A stretch of 64,000 nucleotides of DNA from Pilosibacter fragilis (GTDB taxonomy: Bacteria > Bacillota > Clostridia > Lachnospirales > Lachnospiraceae). The notes under the pieces are model-generated. The model saw only the letters and a list, made by a program, of their open reading frames with translations. It was not told the DNA's origin and made no database searches. The translations under genes were made by a program, and so were the position numbers. The first letter of the stretch is position 1, and the number at the start of each line of letters is the position of its first letter. The DNA lies in assembly GCF_032490495.1 (NCBI RefSeq), contig NZ_JAVYJB010000017.1, positions 1 through 64,000 on the forward strand. The letters run 5' to 3'. Shown here in pieces: positions 16,679 through 24,562 of the stretch.

Positions 16679-17140
16679 ATGCAGACCATAAATCTCAAAC
16701 AATATTATCCATTTTGCAAAGAGGACATTTTTGTGGAGGTGTCCGATGAGATCGTCGAAGCGTTTCTTCTGGACAAGAGAGCCGAGGCCGCCAGAGATCG
16801 CAAGATGTTCCGGTATAAGGCGTTTTATTCCCTCGATTGTAACGATGGAATCGAAAATGCCGCCATCGGCTGGGCGCAGCCATCGCCGGAGGATCATCTG
16901 ATAGAAAAAGAAGAATTAGCCGAATACGAAGAACTGATACGGCGATTGTACGAAGCCATTTCCTCCCTGCCGCCTATGCAGGCTCGCCGTGTCCACGCCC
17001 GCTATATGCTGGGTATGAAAGTGAAAGATATTGCCGCAATGGAGGGTATCACACCATCACAGGCGGGAAAATCCATCCATGCCGCACTGCGGAGGCTGCG
17101 CCGGTACTTTGCGCGTCAGAAATGGACGGTCAATCTATGA
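16679..17140 (+). CDS. Sigma-70-like helix-turn-helix protein (tandem copy 2)
   Basis: A 153-residue paralogue of 16216-16668 with the same blocks (M-TINL-x-YP, FYSLDCNDGIEN, MQARRVHARYMLGMKVKDIAAMEGITPSQAGKSIHAALRRLRR). It starts ten bases after the first copy, with GTGAGGGCG ahead of the ATG. The pair looks like a local duplication that has diverged. Confidence 0.78.
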   Translation: MQTINLKQYYPFCKEDIFVEVSDEIVEAFLLDKRAEAARDRKMFRYKAFYSLDCNDGIENAAIGWAQPSPEDHLIEKEELAEYEELIRRLYEAISSLPPMQARRVHARYMLGMKVKDIAAMEGITPSQAGKSIHAALRRLRRYFARQKWTVNL

Positions 17141-17168
17141 GCGTTTTCAAAGAAAAGAGGTGCATGAC

Positions 17169-17459
17169 ATGAACGAAAAAAATACAGCCCAAACCCAAAA
17201 AGAAGAACGGGAGGAAGTCCTGAAGGAGATCCGACAGCTTGAAAACCGCAAGAAGATTTTGGAGAACAAGCAACGGAACGAAGAACGCAGGGTTCGCACC
17301 CGCCGCCTGATTGAGCGCGGAGCCATTTTGGAGGGTATTTTTCCGCTGGCCTCCAACCTTTCCGGCGCAGAGGTCAAAACATTTCTGATTGCCCTGTCCC
17401 ATCTTCCGGGGGCTGCGGAATTGACTGCAAACCTGCCAAAATCCGGGGACACGCCATAA
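17169..17459 (+). CDS. DUF3847 protein next to oriT
   Basis: A 96-residue, highly charged coiled-coil N-terminus (KEEREEVLKEIRQLENRKKILENKQ) followed by RTRRLIERGAILEGIFP and VKTFLIALSHLP. This is the DUF3847 family. An equivalent lies at 39512, also just before an oriT and a MobA/MobL relaxase, so it is probably a relaxosome accessory protein (MobC-like role, inferred). Confidence 0.82.
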   Translation: MNEKNTAQTQKEEREEVLKEIRQLENRKKILENKQRNEERRVRTRRLIERGAILEGIFPLASNLSGAEVKTFLIALSHLPGAAELTANLPKSGDTP

Positions 17460-17461
17460 GT

Positions 17462-17490
17462 CCCTTGTTTACAAGGGCGCACTTATACAC
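17462..17490 (+). other. Putative oriT of element A (IncQ/MOBQ-like)
   Basis: CCCTTGT-tt-ACAAGGG is an inverted repeat followed directly by GGGCGCACTTATAC. The complement TAAGTGCGCCC matches the nick-region consensus of IncQ (RSF1010/R1162) oriTs. It lies between DUF3847 and the MobA/MobL gene, the classical location. The same block recurs at 39802. Confidence 0.72.
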
Positions 17491-17645
17491 CGTTGCCGGT
17501 GCTGTGCGCCCTGCCGGGGGCGTTGCGTACTTCGTCCACGATGGGAAGCTACGCTCCCCAAACCCCTTGTGCGCTCTGCGCAGCCAAACACCCGCTTTGC
17601 GTTTGTCCGGCTCCACAGAGCTTGTTATCCCCTCACTGAAAGGAG

Positions 17646-19091
17646 GTGTTCCCCATAGATTTCTGTCATATCCCCGTCAGTATCATCAAGCGCAGCGCAG
17701 GCCGTTCTGCCGTTGCCGCAGCTGCTTACCGCAGCGGAACCAAGCTGACAAATGAATGGGACGGAATGACCCACGACTACACCCGGAAAGGCGGCATTGT
17801 CCATGCGGAGATTATGCTGCCCGCCCACGCCCCGCCGGAATTTGCAGACCGTTCTATCCTCTGGAACAGCGTGGAGCAAATCGAGAAGGCAAGGGACAGC
17901 CAGCTTGCCCGCGAGATCGAAGCAGCCCTGCCCCGTGAACTGTCCGGCGAACAACAGCTTGCCCTTGTGCGTGCCTATGTGAAGGACAACTTTGTAGACA
18001 AAGGAATGTGTGCCGACTTTGCTATCCATGACAAGGGAACCGGAAATCCTCATGTCCATATCATGCTGACGCTCCGGCCTTTGAAAGAAAATGGACAGTG
18101 GGGCGCAAAGTGCCGCAAGGCATACGACCTGGACGAGAGTGGACAGCGTATCCCGGATGGGAAAGGCGGCTGGAAAAATCATCGGGAGGATACGATCGAC
18201 TGGAACGATAAAGGAAATGTGGAGATTTGGCGGGCAGCGTGGGCGGCCTACACCAATCGGGCGTTGGAATCTGCCGGCAGACCGGGGCGCATTGACCATC
18301 GCAGCTACAAGCGGCAGGGCATTGATAAAATTCCCTCTGTCCATCTGGGGCCAGCCGCCAGCCAAATGGAAAAGCGCGGCATCCGCACCGACAAGGGCGA
18401 AGTAAACCGGCAGATCGCCGCCGACAACAAGCTGCTGAAAGAAATCAAAGCCCGCATTACCCGTCTTTATCTCTGGTCGAAAGACGAAGCGGAAAAACCA
18501 CAAACGCAGCAAAGCAGCTTGACCGCCTTGTGGGAAGCCCAGCAGCAGTTGAACGCTCCCCGCACCCGCACCGGCAAAATCCGGGCTTTGCAGGAAAGCG
18601 CTGCACTATTCAGCTTTTTGCAGGCAAACGGCATCCAGTCTATGCAGCAGCTTCATGAAAAAATCGCTGATATGAACAGATGTTACTATGACCTGCGGGG
18701 AAAGATCGTCAAGGCTGAGCGCCGGATCGCCGTTCTTACCGAACGCGGGGAGATGTGGGAACAGTACAACCAGTACAAGTCCATCCACAAGCAGCTTGCC
18801 AAAGTAAAGCCGGAAAAACGGGAACAGTTTGAACAGCGCCACAGCCGGGAACTGATTCTGTATGACGCAGCGGCCCGGTATCTGAAAGAACTGAAAGACA
18901 GAGGCGAGGGGATAACCCCGAAGGCATGGCAGCGGGAGATCCACCAGCTGGCCGCTGGAAAGCAGACGGACACGCTTGCCATGAAATCCATGCGGGAGGA
19001 TTTGAAAGCAGTGGAACGGCTCCGCAAAACCGCCGAGCAGCTGTCCAGACAGGAACGGGACAATTCTCACGACCGGGAGCCGGAGCGGTAA
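17646..19091 (+). CDS. MobA/MobL family relaxase of element A
   Basis: A 481-residue MOBQ relaxase that should nick oriT. Motif I region is RSAGRSAVAAAAYRSG, motif III is DKGTGNPHVHIMLTLRP (metal-binding His pair), then WNDKGNVEIWRAAWA and RIDHRSYKRQGIDKIPSVH. The C-terminal half is coiled coil. The GTG at 17646 lies in the ribosome site AAAGGAGGTG; the position matching the ATG of the homologue at 40439 is ATA at 17655, so the true start is uncertain. No primase domain is fused, unlike IncQ MobA. Confidence 0.9.
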   Translation: MFPIDFCHIPVSIIKRSAGRSAVAAAAYRSGTKLTNEWDGMTHDYTRKGGIVHAEIMLPAHAPPEFADRSILWNSVEQIEKARDSQLAREIEAALPRELSGEQQLALVRAYVKDNFVDKGMCADFAIHDKGTGNPHVHIMLTLRPLKENGQWGAKCRKAYDLDESGQRIPDGKGGWKNHREDTIDWNDKGNVEIWRAAWAAYTNRALESAGRPGRIDHRSYKRQGIDKIPSVHLGPAASQMEKRGIRTDKGEVNRQIAADNKLLKEIKARITRLYLWSKDEAEKPQTQQSSLTALWEAQQQLNAPRTRTGKIRALQESAALFSFLQANGIQSMQQLHEKIADMNRCYYDLRGKIVKAERRIAVLTERGEMWEQYNQYKSIHKQLAKVKPEKREQFEQRHSRELILYDAAARYLKELKDRGEGITPKAWQREIHQLAAGKQTDTLAMKSMREDLKAVERLRKTAEQLSRQERDNSHDREPER

Positions 19092-19132
19092 GGGCTACCG
19101 CGTTTCACGACATACTTTTGCACACAGAAAAA

Positions 19133-19160
19133 CCGCCGTACAGGTTTCCCCATACGGCGG
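19133..19160. terminator. Bidirectional terminator between relaxase and relBE
   Basis: CCGCCGTA and TACGGCGG are perfect complements with a 12-base loop, flanked by an A run on the left and a T-rich stretch on the right. It serves the convergent relaxase and toxin genes. Confidence 0.75.
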
Positions 19161-19168
19161 CAGACTGT

Positions 19169-19459
19169 TTATTTGCCGAACAAGTCGCTGTGTGTGCCGG
19201 TGCGGGCCAGCGTCAGCACCAGAACATCATCTTCTATGCGGTAGACAAGCAGCCAGTCCGGGAGAATATGACATTCCCGATGGCCTGCCCAATCGCCGGA
19301 CAGGTCATGGTCACGGTTCTTATCCGGCAGCGGTTCGCCCATTGCCAGCAATGCTACGACCTGCTCCAGCAGTTCGATCTTCAAGCCACGCTTGATGGCT
19401 CGTTTGTAGTCCTTTTTGAAACTGGTCGTGTACTTGACGGTATATTTGGTTTTTTTCAT
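19169..19459 (-). CDS. relE: RelE/YafQ-type mRNA interferase toxin
   Basis: A 96-residue toxin of the YafQ branch: KYTTSFKKDYKRAIKRGL, LPDKNRDHDLSGDWAGHRECHILPDWLLVYRI and the C-terminal LARTGTHSDLF. The conserved His residues and the final HSDLF match YafQ, which cleaves mRNA on the ribosome. It overlaps the antitoxin stop by four bases. It would make element A addictive to its host. Confidence 0.9.
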   Translation of the reverse strand: MKKTKYTVKYTTSFKKDYKRAIKRGLKIELLEQVVALLAMGEPLPDKNRDHDLSGDWAGHRECHILPDWLLVYRIEDDVLVLTLARTGTHSDLFGK

Positions 19460-19734
19460 CTTTTCAGGTCAGCAAACAACTCGTCAAGGTCATTATAGCC
19501 CTTTACAGACGGGTCTTTTGCAATCCTTTCCGCTTCCAGCATGGCAGCAACCGTTTCTTTGTTCGGCTGTTCCAGCCTTACTTCAAAGGGAATGCCGCCT
19601 TCACGAAGCGACTGGCGCACAAAGATGTTAAACGCCGTAGTCAGGTTCATGCCAAGTTCAGTAAACAGTGCGTCCGCCTGCGCTTTCAAATCTGCGTCCA
19701 TGCGGATACTGATGTTTGTGGTATTTCCAGCCAT
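19456..19734 (-). CDS. relB: RelB/DinJ-type antitoxin
   Basis: A 92-residue antitoxin with an N-terminal ribbon-helix-helix (TNISIRMDADLKAQADALFTELGMNLTTAFNIFVRQSL) that binds DNA, and an acidic C-terminus (YNDLDELFADLKR) that neutralises the toxin. GAAAGGGGTTGATC precedes the ATG. As in other relBE pairs it should repress its own promoter, in the 19735-19840 gap. Confidence 0.9.
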   Translation of the reverse strand: MAGNTTNISIRMDADLKAQADALFTELGMNLTTAFNIFVRQSLREGGIPFEVRLEQPNKETVAAMLEAERIAKDPSVKGYNDLDELFADLKR

Positions 19735-19860
19735 ACGATCAACCCCTTTCTGCTGGCAATTATAGTATATGCCATTTGCACGAAGAAAACAATACTTTGC
19801 ACGAATATTTAATAATAAATTCATTTAAGGAGGTTACCGACTTTATGAAAGAAATCATTT

Positions 19861-20259
19861 ATGAAGAACAATAAGTCTGAACCTATCCCCGTCATGGATT
19901 ACCGCCAGTACCGCAGAGTGCGGAGGCTGGTGCATGAGTGCTGTAACTACATCGACGGAAACTGTATCGCCCTGGACGATGGGGAGGAATGTGTCTGTGT
20001 CCAGTCTATTTCCTACTCCCTGTTGTGCAGGTGGTTTCGGGCGGCGGTATTGCCGCAGGATAAGGAACTGGAAACGGCGCTGTTCCACCGGCTGAATGCT
20101 AAGAAATGCTCCGTATGTAAGGCACTGTTTACCCCCGGTTCCAACCGAGCCAAATACTGCCCGGAATGTGCCGCACGCATGAAGCGGATCAACGCCGCAA
20201 AGCGCAAGCGGAAACAACGGGAGAAATGTCACGCTTTAGGGGCTGAAAAACCCTTGTAA
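19861..20259 (+). CDS. Cysteine-rich VLP domain protein
   Basis: A 132-residue protein with CNYIDGNCIALDDGEECVC near the N-terminus and a zinc-finger-like CSVCKALFTPGSNRAKYCPEC near the C-terminus, matching the Cys-rich VLP family common beside replisome organizers in Clostridia. Its ATG has no close ribosome site. Instead AAGGAGG serves a 9-codon ORF (MKEIIYEEQ, 19845-19874) that overlaps the start, so coupling is likely. Confidence 0.82.
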   Translation: MKNNKSEPIPVMDYRQYRRVRRLVHECCNYIDGNCIALDDGEECVCVQSISYSLLCRWFRAAVLPQDKELETALFHRLNAKKCSVCKALFTPGSNRAKYCPECAARMKRINAAKRKRKQREKCHALGAEKPL

Positions 20260-20372
20260 ATCAAGGCTTTTTTCGAGGGTGTCAAAGGCAGGCTGATAGA
20301 TTTATCCTCCGACCCCTAAAACGGTCTTAAAATGCGTACAGAATCCCAAGAGAAACCCCAAGGAGGAACCCT

Positions 20373-21107
20373 ATGTCAGACAACCGAAAATATTATTACC
20401 TGAAACTCAAAGAAAACTATTTTGACGATGATTCCATCGTGCTGCTGGAAAGTATGCAGGATGGTGTGCTATATTCCAACATTCTGCTCAAGCTGTATCT
20501 GAAATCGCTGAAACATGGTGGACGGCTTCAACTTGACGAGGACATTCCTTACACGGCGCAGATGATCGCCACCATTACCCGCCAGCAGATCGGCACTGTG
20601 GAGAGAGCCTTGCAGATCTTTTTGAAGCTGGGTCTTGTGGAAGTGCTGGACAGCGGCACCTTCTACATGAGCAATATTGAACTGCTGATCGGCCAGTCCT
20701 CCACCGAGGCCGAGCGAAAGCGTGCGGCGAGGCTCCAAAACAAGGCTCTTTCCGCGCCCCGGACAAACGGCGGACATTTGTCCGACATTCGTCCACCAGA
20801 GATAGAGATAGAGTTAGAGAAAGAGATAGAGATAAAGAGAGAGATAGAGAAGGGACGCTCCGCCCGCGCCTATGGCCGTTACCAGAATGTTTTCCTGACG
20901 GACGAGGAACTGGCAGACTTACAGGCCAGTTTTCCCACTGTATGGGGCCAGTACATCGAAAAGCTGTCCGAATACATGGCCTCTACCGGTAAGCGGTATC
21001 AGAGTCATGCCGCCACCATCCGGCGCTGGGCCGGTGAGGACGCAAAAAAGGCGGCCCCGCCCACCCGCAACCGGGATTACAGCGTAAAGGAGGATGAAAC
21101 TGTATGA
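20373..21107 (+). CDS. Phage-type replisome organizer (N-terminal domain family)
   Basis: A 244-residue replication initiator. The N-terminal winged-helix domain (YYYLKLKENYFDDDSIVLLE, LYSNILLKLYLKSLKHGG, TRQQIGTVERALQIFLKLGLV) is followed by a charged low-complexity linker at about 143-165 encoded by GAGATA-type repeats, then a C-terminal domain (LTDEELADLQASFPTVWGQYIEKLSEYMASTGKRYQSHAATIRRW). With the DnaC-like ATPase that overlaps its 3' end it should open an origin and load the host helicase. The start follows CCAAGGAGGAACCCT. A homologue is at 30713. Confidence 0.88.
   Translation: MSDNRKYYYLKLKENYFDDDSIVLLESMQDGVLYSNILLKLYLKSLKHGGRLQLDEDIPYTAQMIATITRQQIGTVERALQIFLKLGLVEVLDSGTFYMSNIELLIGQSSTEAERKRAARLQNKALSAPRTNGGHLSDIRPPEIEIELEKEIEIKREIEKGRSARAYGRYQNVFLTDEELADLQASFPTVWGQYIEKLSEYMASTGKRYQSHAATIRRWAGEDAKKAAPPTRNRDYSVKEDETV
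20761..20830 (+). repeat. Candidate origin block inside the replisome organizer gene
   Basis: The block has GGACAAAcGGC, the palindrome GGACATTTGTCC, GACATTCGTCC and then GAGATA/GAGTTA-type purine hexamers. It matches 31101-31170 with one mismatch by eye, while flanking parts of the two genes differ at about one base in five. Origins lying inside the initiator gene are known for SPP1-type phages. The origin role is inferred. Confidence 0.45.
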
Positions 21108-21967
21108 TTGAGATTACCGCAGAAATCCGGGCGCTGATCGACAAGGCAGCTGCCGGTGTGGAACTGGCCGGGGACGAGTACATAGACCCGGCAGACGGCC
21201 TCATTCACTGTAAGAAGTGCGGCGGCCACAGGCAGACCGTTGTGCCATGCTTTGGAAAACCAGGCTACTTCATGCCCCGCTGTATCTGCCAGTGCCAGCG
21301 GGAGGCCGAGGAACAGCGCAAGACTGCTGAAGAACGGCAGCGCCGCATGGAGCGTATCAAACGCCGAAAGGCACAGGGCTTGCAAGACCGTTATCTGTAT
21401 GACTACACATTTTCCAATGATAACGGGCAAAACCCATTGATGGACAAGGCTCACGCCTATGTGGAGAACTGGAAAGAGGCATATAAGAGCAATATCGGGC
21501 TTTTGCTATTTGGAGATGTGGGAACCGGCAAGTCTTTTTTCGCCGGATGTATTGCCAATGCTTTGCTTGACCGGGATGTGCCGGTGCTGATGACGAACTT
21601 TCCCACCATCCTGAACCGTCTGACGGGAATGTTCTCTGAGGACAGGTCGGAGTTTATTGCCAGCTTTGACGAGTATGACCTGCTTATCATTGACGATCTG
21701 GGAGTAGAGCGCAGTACCGAATATGCTATGGAGCAGATGTTTTTCGTCATTGACAGCCGCTACCGCAGCCGCAGACCCATGATTATCACAACAAACTTGA
21801 AACTGTCCGAGCTGAAAAATCCGCCTGATCTGGTCCACGCCCGTATCTATGACCGTATTCTGGAACGGTGTGCGCCGATTCTCTTTGACGGGAAGAATTT
21901 CCGGGAAGAAAATGCCGGTGCTACCCGACAGGCAGCAAAAGACATTGTAAACAGTAAGCAAGACTGA
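21104..21967 (+). CDS. DnaC/IstB-like helicase loader ATPase
   Basis: A 287-residue AAA+ ATPase: N-terminal Cys cluster (CKKCGGHRQTVVPC ... RCICQCQRE), Walker A FGDVGTGKSFFAGCIANALL at about 135-155, Walker B DLLIIDDLGVERSTEYA, sensor ITTNLKLSEL and arginine finger RIYDRILERC. It should load the replicative helicase recruited by the organizer. The start ATGA overlaps the previous stop. A homologue is at 31453. Confidence 0.92.
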   Translation: MIEITAEIRALIDKAAAGVELAGDEYIDPADGLIHCKKCGGHRQTVVPCFGKPGYFMPRCICQCQREAEEQRKTAEERQRRMERIKRRKAQGLQDRYLYDYTFSNDNGQNPLMDKAHAYVENWKEAYKSNIGLLLFGDVGTGKSFFAGCIANALLDRDVPVLMTNFPTILNRLTGMFSEDRSEFIASFDEYDLLIIDDLGVERSTEYAMEQMFFVIDSRYRSRRPMIITTNLKLSELKNPPDLVHARIYDRILERCAPILFDGKNFREENAGATRQAAKDIVNSKQD

Positions 21968-22010
21968 TTTTTTACCGGGCGGCACAGACCCGTTCGGAGA
22001 AAGGAGCGCC

Positions 22011-22205
22011 ATGAACAAAGAACCCCATACTATGCAGGTGGCAGACGCCGTTACTGCGTCCAGAGCGCCGGAAAACACGCCAGCGATGGTAAAGAAAATC
22101 GGCAAGACAACCTACAAGGTTCATGTCCATTTCAGCCAGACCAGCACAGAAACCATGAGCGATAAAATCAAGCGTATGCTCAAAAATGAAATTCAGCAGA
22201 TGTGA
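22011..22205 (+). CDS. tnpW: TnpW family transposon protein
   Basis: A 64-residue protein with the TnpW core MVKKIGKTTYKVHVHFSQTSTETMSDKIKRMLKNEI. GAAAGGAGCGCC precedes the ATG. TnpW-like genes close the replication modules of these mobilizable elements; their role is unknown. Confidence 0.78.
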   Translation: MNKEPHTMQVADAVTASRAPENTPAMVKKIGKTTYKVHVHFSQTSTETMSDKIKRMLKNEIQQM

Positions 22206-22282
22206 CAGACTGATAAACGAAGCCGCCTTGTGCTAAACTGATAATGGTACGCACCAAAATTTTTGTCAAGGAGGACACGAAA

Positions 22283-22648
22283 ATGCTTTACACAGAAAAA
22301 GAGAAGCATGAAATTGAACGAGTAAAGGAGGTCTTTGCGGAACATCTGCGGCAAAGCCCTGATTTTGAACTGCTCTGGTCGGACAAGGTAGGCTATGTCT
22401 GGCTGGCGATTGGCGTCAATCCGCTTTATGTGGATACTGGCATTAGGATAGAATCAGCTGCTGATCTCTGCGGCAGGTGTTTGGATGATGTTGCTACGGA
22501 TGTTTTATATATGACAGGCAACGATCATGCACTGGAGAAAGCCGATCCGCTGGAATTGGCGGAAATCAAGCGGCGCTGGGAGCCATATATCAACCAGCTG
22601 CCAGACTATGCGTATCTCTGCAAAGACCTGCTGAACGGAAAAATGTAA
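22283..22648 (+). CDS. Conserved protein at the right end of element A, unknown
   Basis: A 121-residue acidic protein (MLYTEKEKHEIERVKEVFAEHL..., LWSDKVGYVWLAIG). The ATG at 22283 follows AAGGAGGACACGAAA. It weakly resembles the protein at 24053 (TEKE start, VGRYGFVKL), which also lies beside an element end. It is the last gene before the right boundary. Confidence 0.62.
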   Translation: MLYTEKEKHEIERVKEVFAEHLRQSPDFELLWSDKVGYVWLAIGVNPLYVDTGIRIESAADLCGRCLDDVATDVLYMTGNDHALEKADPLELAEIKRRWEPYINQLPDYAYLCKDLLNGKM

Positions 22649-22660
22649 TCTATCAAACGA

Positions 22661-22698
22661 GGTGTCAGGAGCCATACAATGCTTCTGGCACCTTTTTT
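22661..22698 (+). terminator. Terminator at the right end of element A
   Basis: GGTGTCAGGAGC pairs with GCTTCTGGCACC, followed by six T. It stops transcription of element A genes before the circle-junction region and the resumed virD4. Confidence 0.85.
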
Positions 22699-22730
22699 GT
22701 AGATTTTTTGTGAATTTGATTAAAAAGTCC

Positions 22731-22736
22731 TTGACA
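22731..22736 (+). promoter_or_regulatory. -35 half of the element A circle-junction promoter
   Basis: TTGACA, a perfect -35, lies 12 bases before the right end. Within integrated DNA the expected -10 position falls in virD4 sequence (AACAGC region) with no match. On circularisation it pairs with TATGCT at 8421 at 17-base spacing. Confidence 0.55.
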
Positions 22737-22746
22737 ATTTGTCTCT

Positions 22747-23559
22747 GGAAAAACAGCCAAGTCGATTTTGATTTCCTGCGGCGCTCGCCTTGCCGTGTTC
22801 GACATTGCAGAGTTGCGTGAGGTCACGGCTTATGATGAGCTGGAGCTGGATACTCTGGGAGACAGGAAAACTGCCCTGTTCCTCATCATGAGTGATACTG
22901 ATGACAGTTTTAATTTCCTTATATCTATGTGTTATACCCAGCTTTTCAACCTGCTCTGTGAAAAAGCCGACGATGTGTATGGCGGCAGGCTCCCGGTCCA
23001 TGTGCGCTGTCTCATTGACGAGTGCGCCAACATCGGCCAGATCCCCAAGCTGGAAAAGCTGGTTGCCACCATCCGAAGCCGTGAGATTTCCGCCTGTCTG
23101 GTGTTGCAGGCACAGAGTCAGCTTAAGGCAATCTATAAGGATAACGCAGATACCATCATCGGCAACATGGATACTTCCATCTTCCTGGGCGGTAAGGAGC
23201 CAACCACCCTCAAGGAGCTGGCTGCCGTGCTGGGAAAGGAAACCATCGACACCTACAACACCGGAGAGAGCCGTGGGCGTGAAACTTCCCACTCTCTCAA
23301 CTATCAAAAGTTGGGGAAAGAGCTGATGAGCCAGGATGAGCTTGCTGTTATGGATGGCGGCAAGTGTATCTTGCAGCTGCGCGGTGTGCGCCCTTTCCTT
23401 TCGGATAAGTACGACATCACCAAGCACCCCAATTTCAAGTACACTGCCGACGCGGATGACAAGAACGCTTTTGACATTGAAGCATTCTTGTCCGCAAGGC
23501 TGAAACTCAAGCCCAATGAGGTCTGCGATGTATATGAAGTAGACACAAAGGGCGCTTAA
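22747..23559 (+). pseudogene. virD4: virD4 coupling protein, C-terminal part
   Basis: In-frame continuation of the 7397 gene: KTAKSILISCGARLAVFDIAEL, then FLIMSDTDDSFNFLISMCYTQ, Walker B region VRCLIDECANIGQIPKLEKLVATIRSREISACLVLQAQSQLK, DTSIFLGGKEPTTLKELA and LMSQDELAVMDGGKCILQLRGVRPF. No internal stop is seen, so the gene would be functional after precise excision of element A. The plus-strand ORF here starts within the fragment and is unlikely to be translated into a useful product. Confidence 0.92.
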
Positions 23560-23671
23560 TTTCGTTCCGCTTTAGAAGGGAGTGATCTTATCTATTCGTC
23601 GCACCTGCCCTCTACGGGGCATTGGCGTACAAAGCGGACAATCGCAAGAAAAAATAATGAAAAAGGAGGAC

Positions 23672-23720
23672 AGCCGGAATCATGCCCCCGGAAACCGGGC
23701 GGCAGATTGTTCCGGCTTTT
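23672..23720 (+). terminator. Terminator between virD4 and the Maff2 gene
   Basis: AGCCGGAA pairs with TTCCGGCT, with an inner CCCGG/CCGGG stem, followed by TTTTG. The 219-base gap between virD4 and Maff2 otherwise shows no gene I can support. Confidence 0.65.
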
Positions 23721-23778
23721 GTATGCCTATGAAACATGACAAACCTATTTTTTAATCAGATTCCGGCTAACAAACTAT

Positions 23779-23919
23779 ATGGCATTTTTTGAACAGGCAA
23801 TCACCGTTCTTCAGACCCTCGTTATCGCGCTCGGTGCCGGTCTCGGTATCTGGGGCGTCATTAACCTTTTGGAAGGTTACGGCAACGACAACCCCGGTGC
23901 AAATGCTCATGTGCCATAA
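23779..23919 (+). pseudogene. Maff2 family conjugation membrane protein, N-terminal part
   Basis: MAFFEQAITVLQTLVIALGAGLGIWGVINLLEGYGNDNPGANA is the typical start of Maff2 proteins, about 70-residue pilin-like membrane proteins encoded between virD4 and the TrbL-like gene in this ICE class. After about 23909 the sequence is foreign (HVP, stop). The missing end (GIKQLMAGAG...) is at 46233. No clear ribosome site precedes the ATG. Confidence 0.88.
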
Positions 23920-24052
23920 AGTAACACACCGATAAATGCAGACAGCCAACCTCTATTCCGTATAAAATGGCGTATGTGGCATTTCAAATATGTGGTTTAG
24001 AAGTAGAAGAAAACTGAAAACCGTATTCCACGATTTGAAAGGATAGAGGTAA

Positions 24053-24433
24053 ATGAGCATGGAAAAAACAGTATATATCACAGAGAAAGAACGGGAAATG
24101 TGCTACAAAGTAATTGGTGCGTTTGCGGAACTGTACGAAATGGAAGATGAAGATATTTTAGTGGTTGATGTTGGTAGGTACGGTTTTGTTAAATTGCAGT
24201 GCTATACACCGTCATATGGCTTTGAAGAACTTGACACCTATACAGACAGCCATAGTTTATTTGAAGGGCTTTGGGAGGAATGGCTTAGTCTAAATGTGTT
24301 TTTACTTGCTAGGGAAATGCAGTTAGACGATATTCTTTATGAGGATTTATTCAATAATCTGCCAAAGGAAAAACAGTCGGAACTTACCGGGAGAAAAGGC
24401 TATTTTGCAAAAAAAGCGGGTATCATTCTGTAA
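24053..24433 (+). CDS. Conserved protein at the left end of the composite, unknown
   Basis: A 126-residue acidic protein (VYITEKEREMCYKVIGAFAELYEMEDEDILVVDVGRYGFVKLQ...). ATGs at 24053 and 24059 are both possible after GATAGAGGTAA. It weakly resembles the protein at 22283. No domain is recognised. Confidence 0.62.
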   Translation: MSMEKTVYITEKEREMCYKVIGAFAELYEMEDEDILVVDVGRYGFVKLQCYTPSYGFEELDTYTDSHSLFEGLWEEWLSLNVFLLAREMQLDDILYEDLFNNLPKEKQSELTGRKGYFAKKAGIIL

Positions 24434-24562
24434 AATGAATTTTGCAGAAAGAAAACGCTCTATGTAGAGGGTAAAAAGATTAGAATGGCTCTGTATATGA
24501 TAATATGCAGGGCTTTTCTTAATAACCAATATGCTCATTTTGATAAAGACCAAAAGACAAGC

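Larger units (their letters stand above)
8416..22748 (+). mobile_element. Mobilizable element A (about 14.3 kb) inserted in virD4
   Basis: The unit is bounded by GG on each side and interrupts virD4 between Gly and Lys codons. Left to right it carries: large serine recombinase, tnpV, an unknown protein, a minus-strand XRE regulator, a sigma/ABC cargo, a KTR protein, three sigma-like regulators, DUF3847, oriT, MobA/MobL relaxase, RelBE, a Cys-rich VLP protein, replisome organizer, DnaC-like loader, tnpW and an unknown protein. It can plausibly excise, replicate and be mobilised, but encodes no transfer channel of its own. Confidence 0.88.

Noticed and set aside
17625..18512. A 295-residue minus-strand ORF opposite the relaxase gene
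   Set aside because: It mirrors the GC-rich codon pattern of the relaxase and has no recognisable domain or ribosome site; similar long shadows oppose most relaxase, virB4 and topB genes.
20797..20852. A CRISPR-like or microsatellite array (GAGATA repeats)
   Set aside because: The units are six bases without spacers and lie in frame inside the replisome organizer gene; no cas genes are present. Retained instead as part of the candidate origin.
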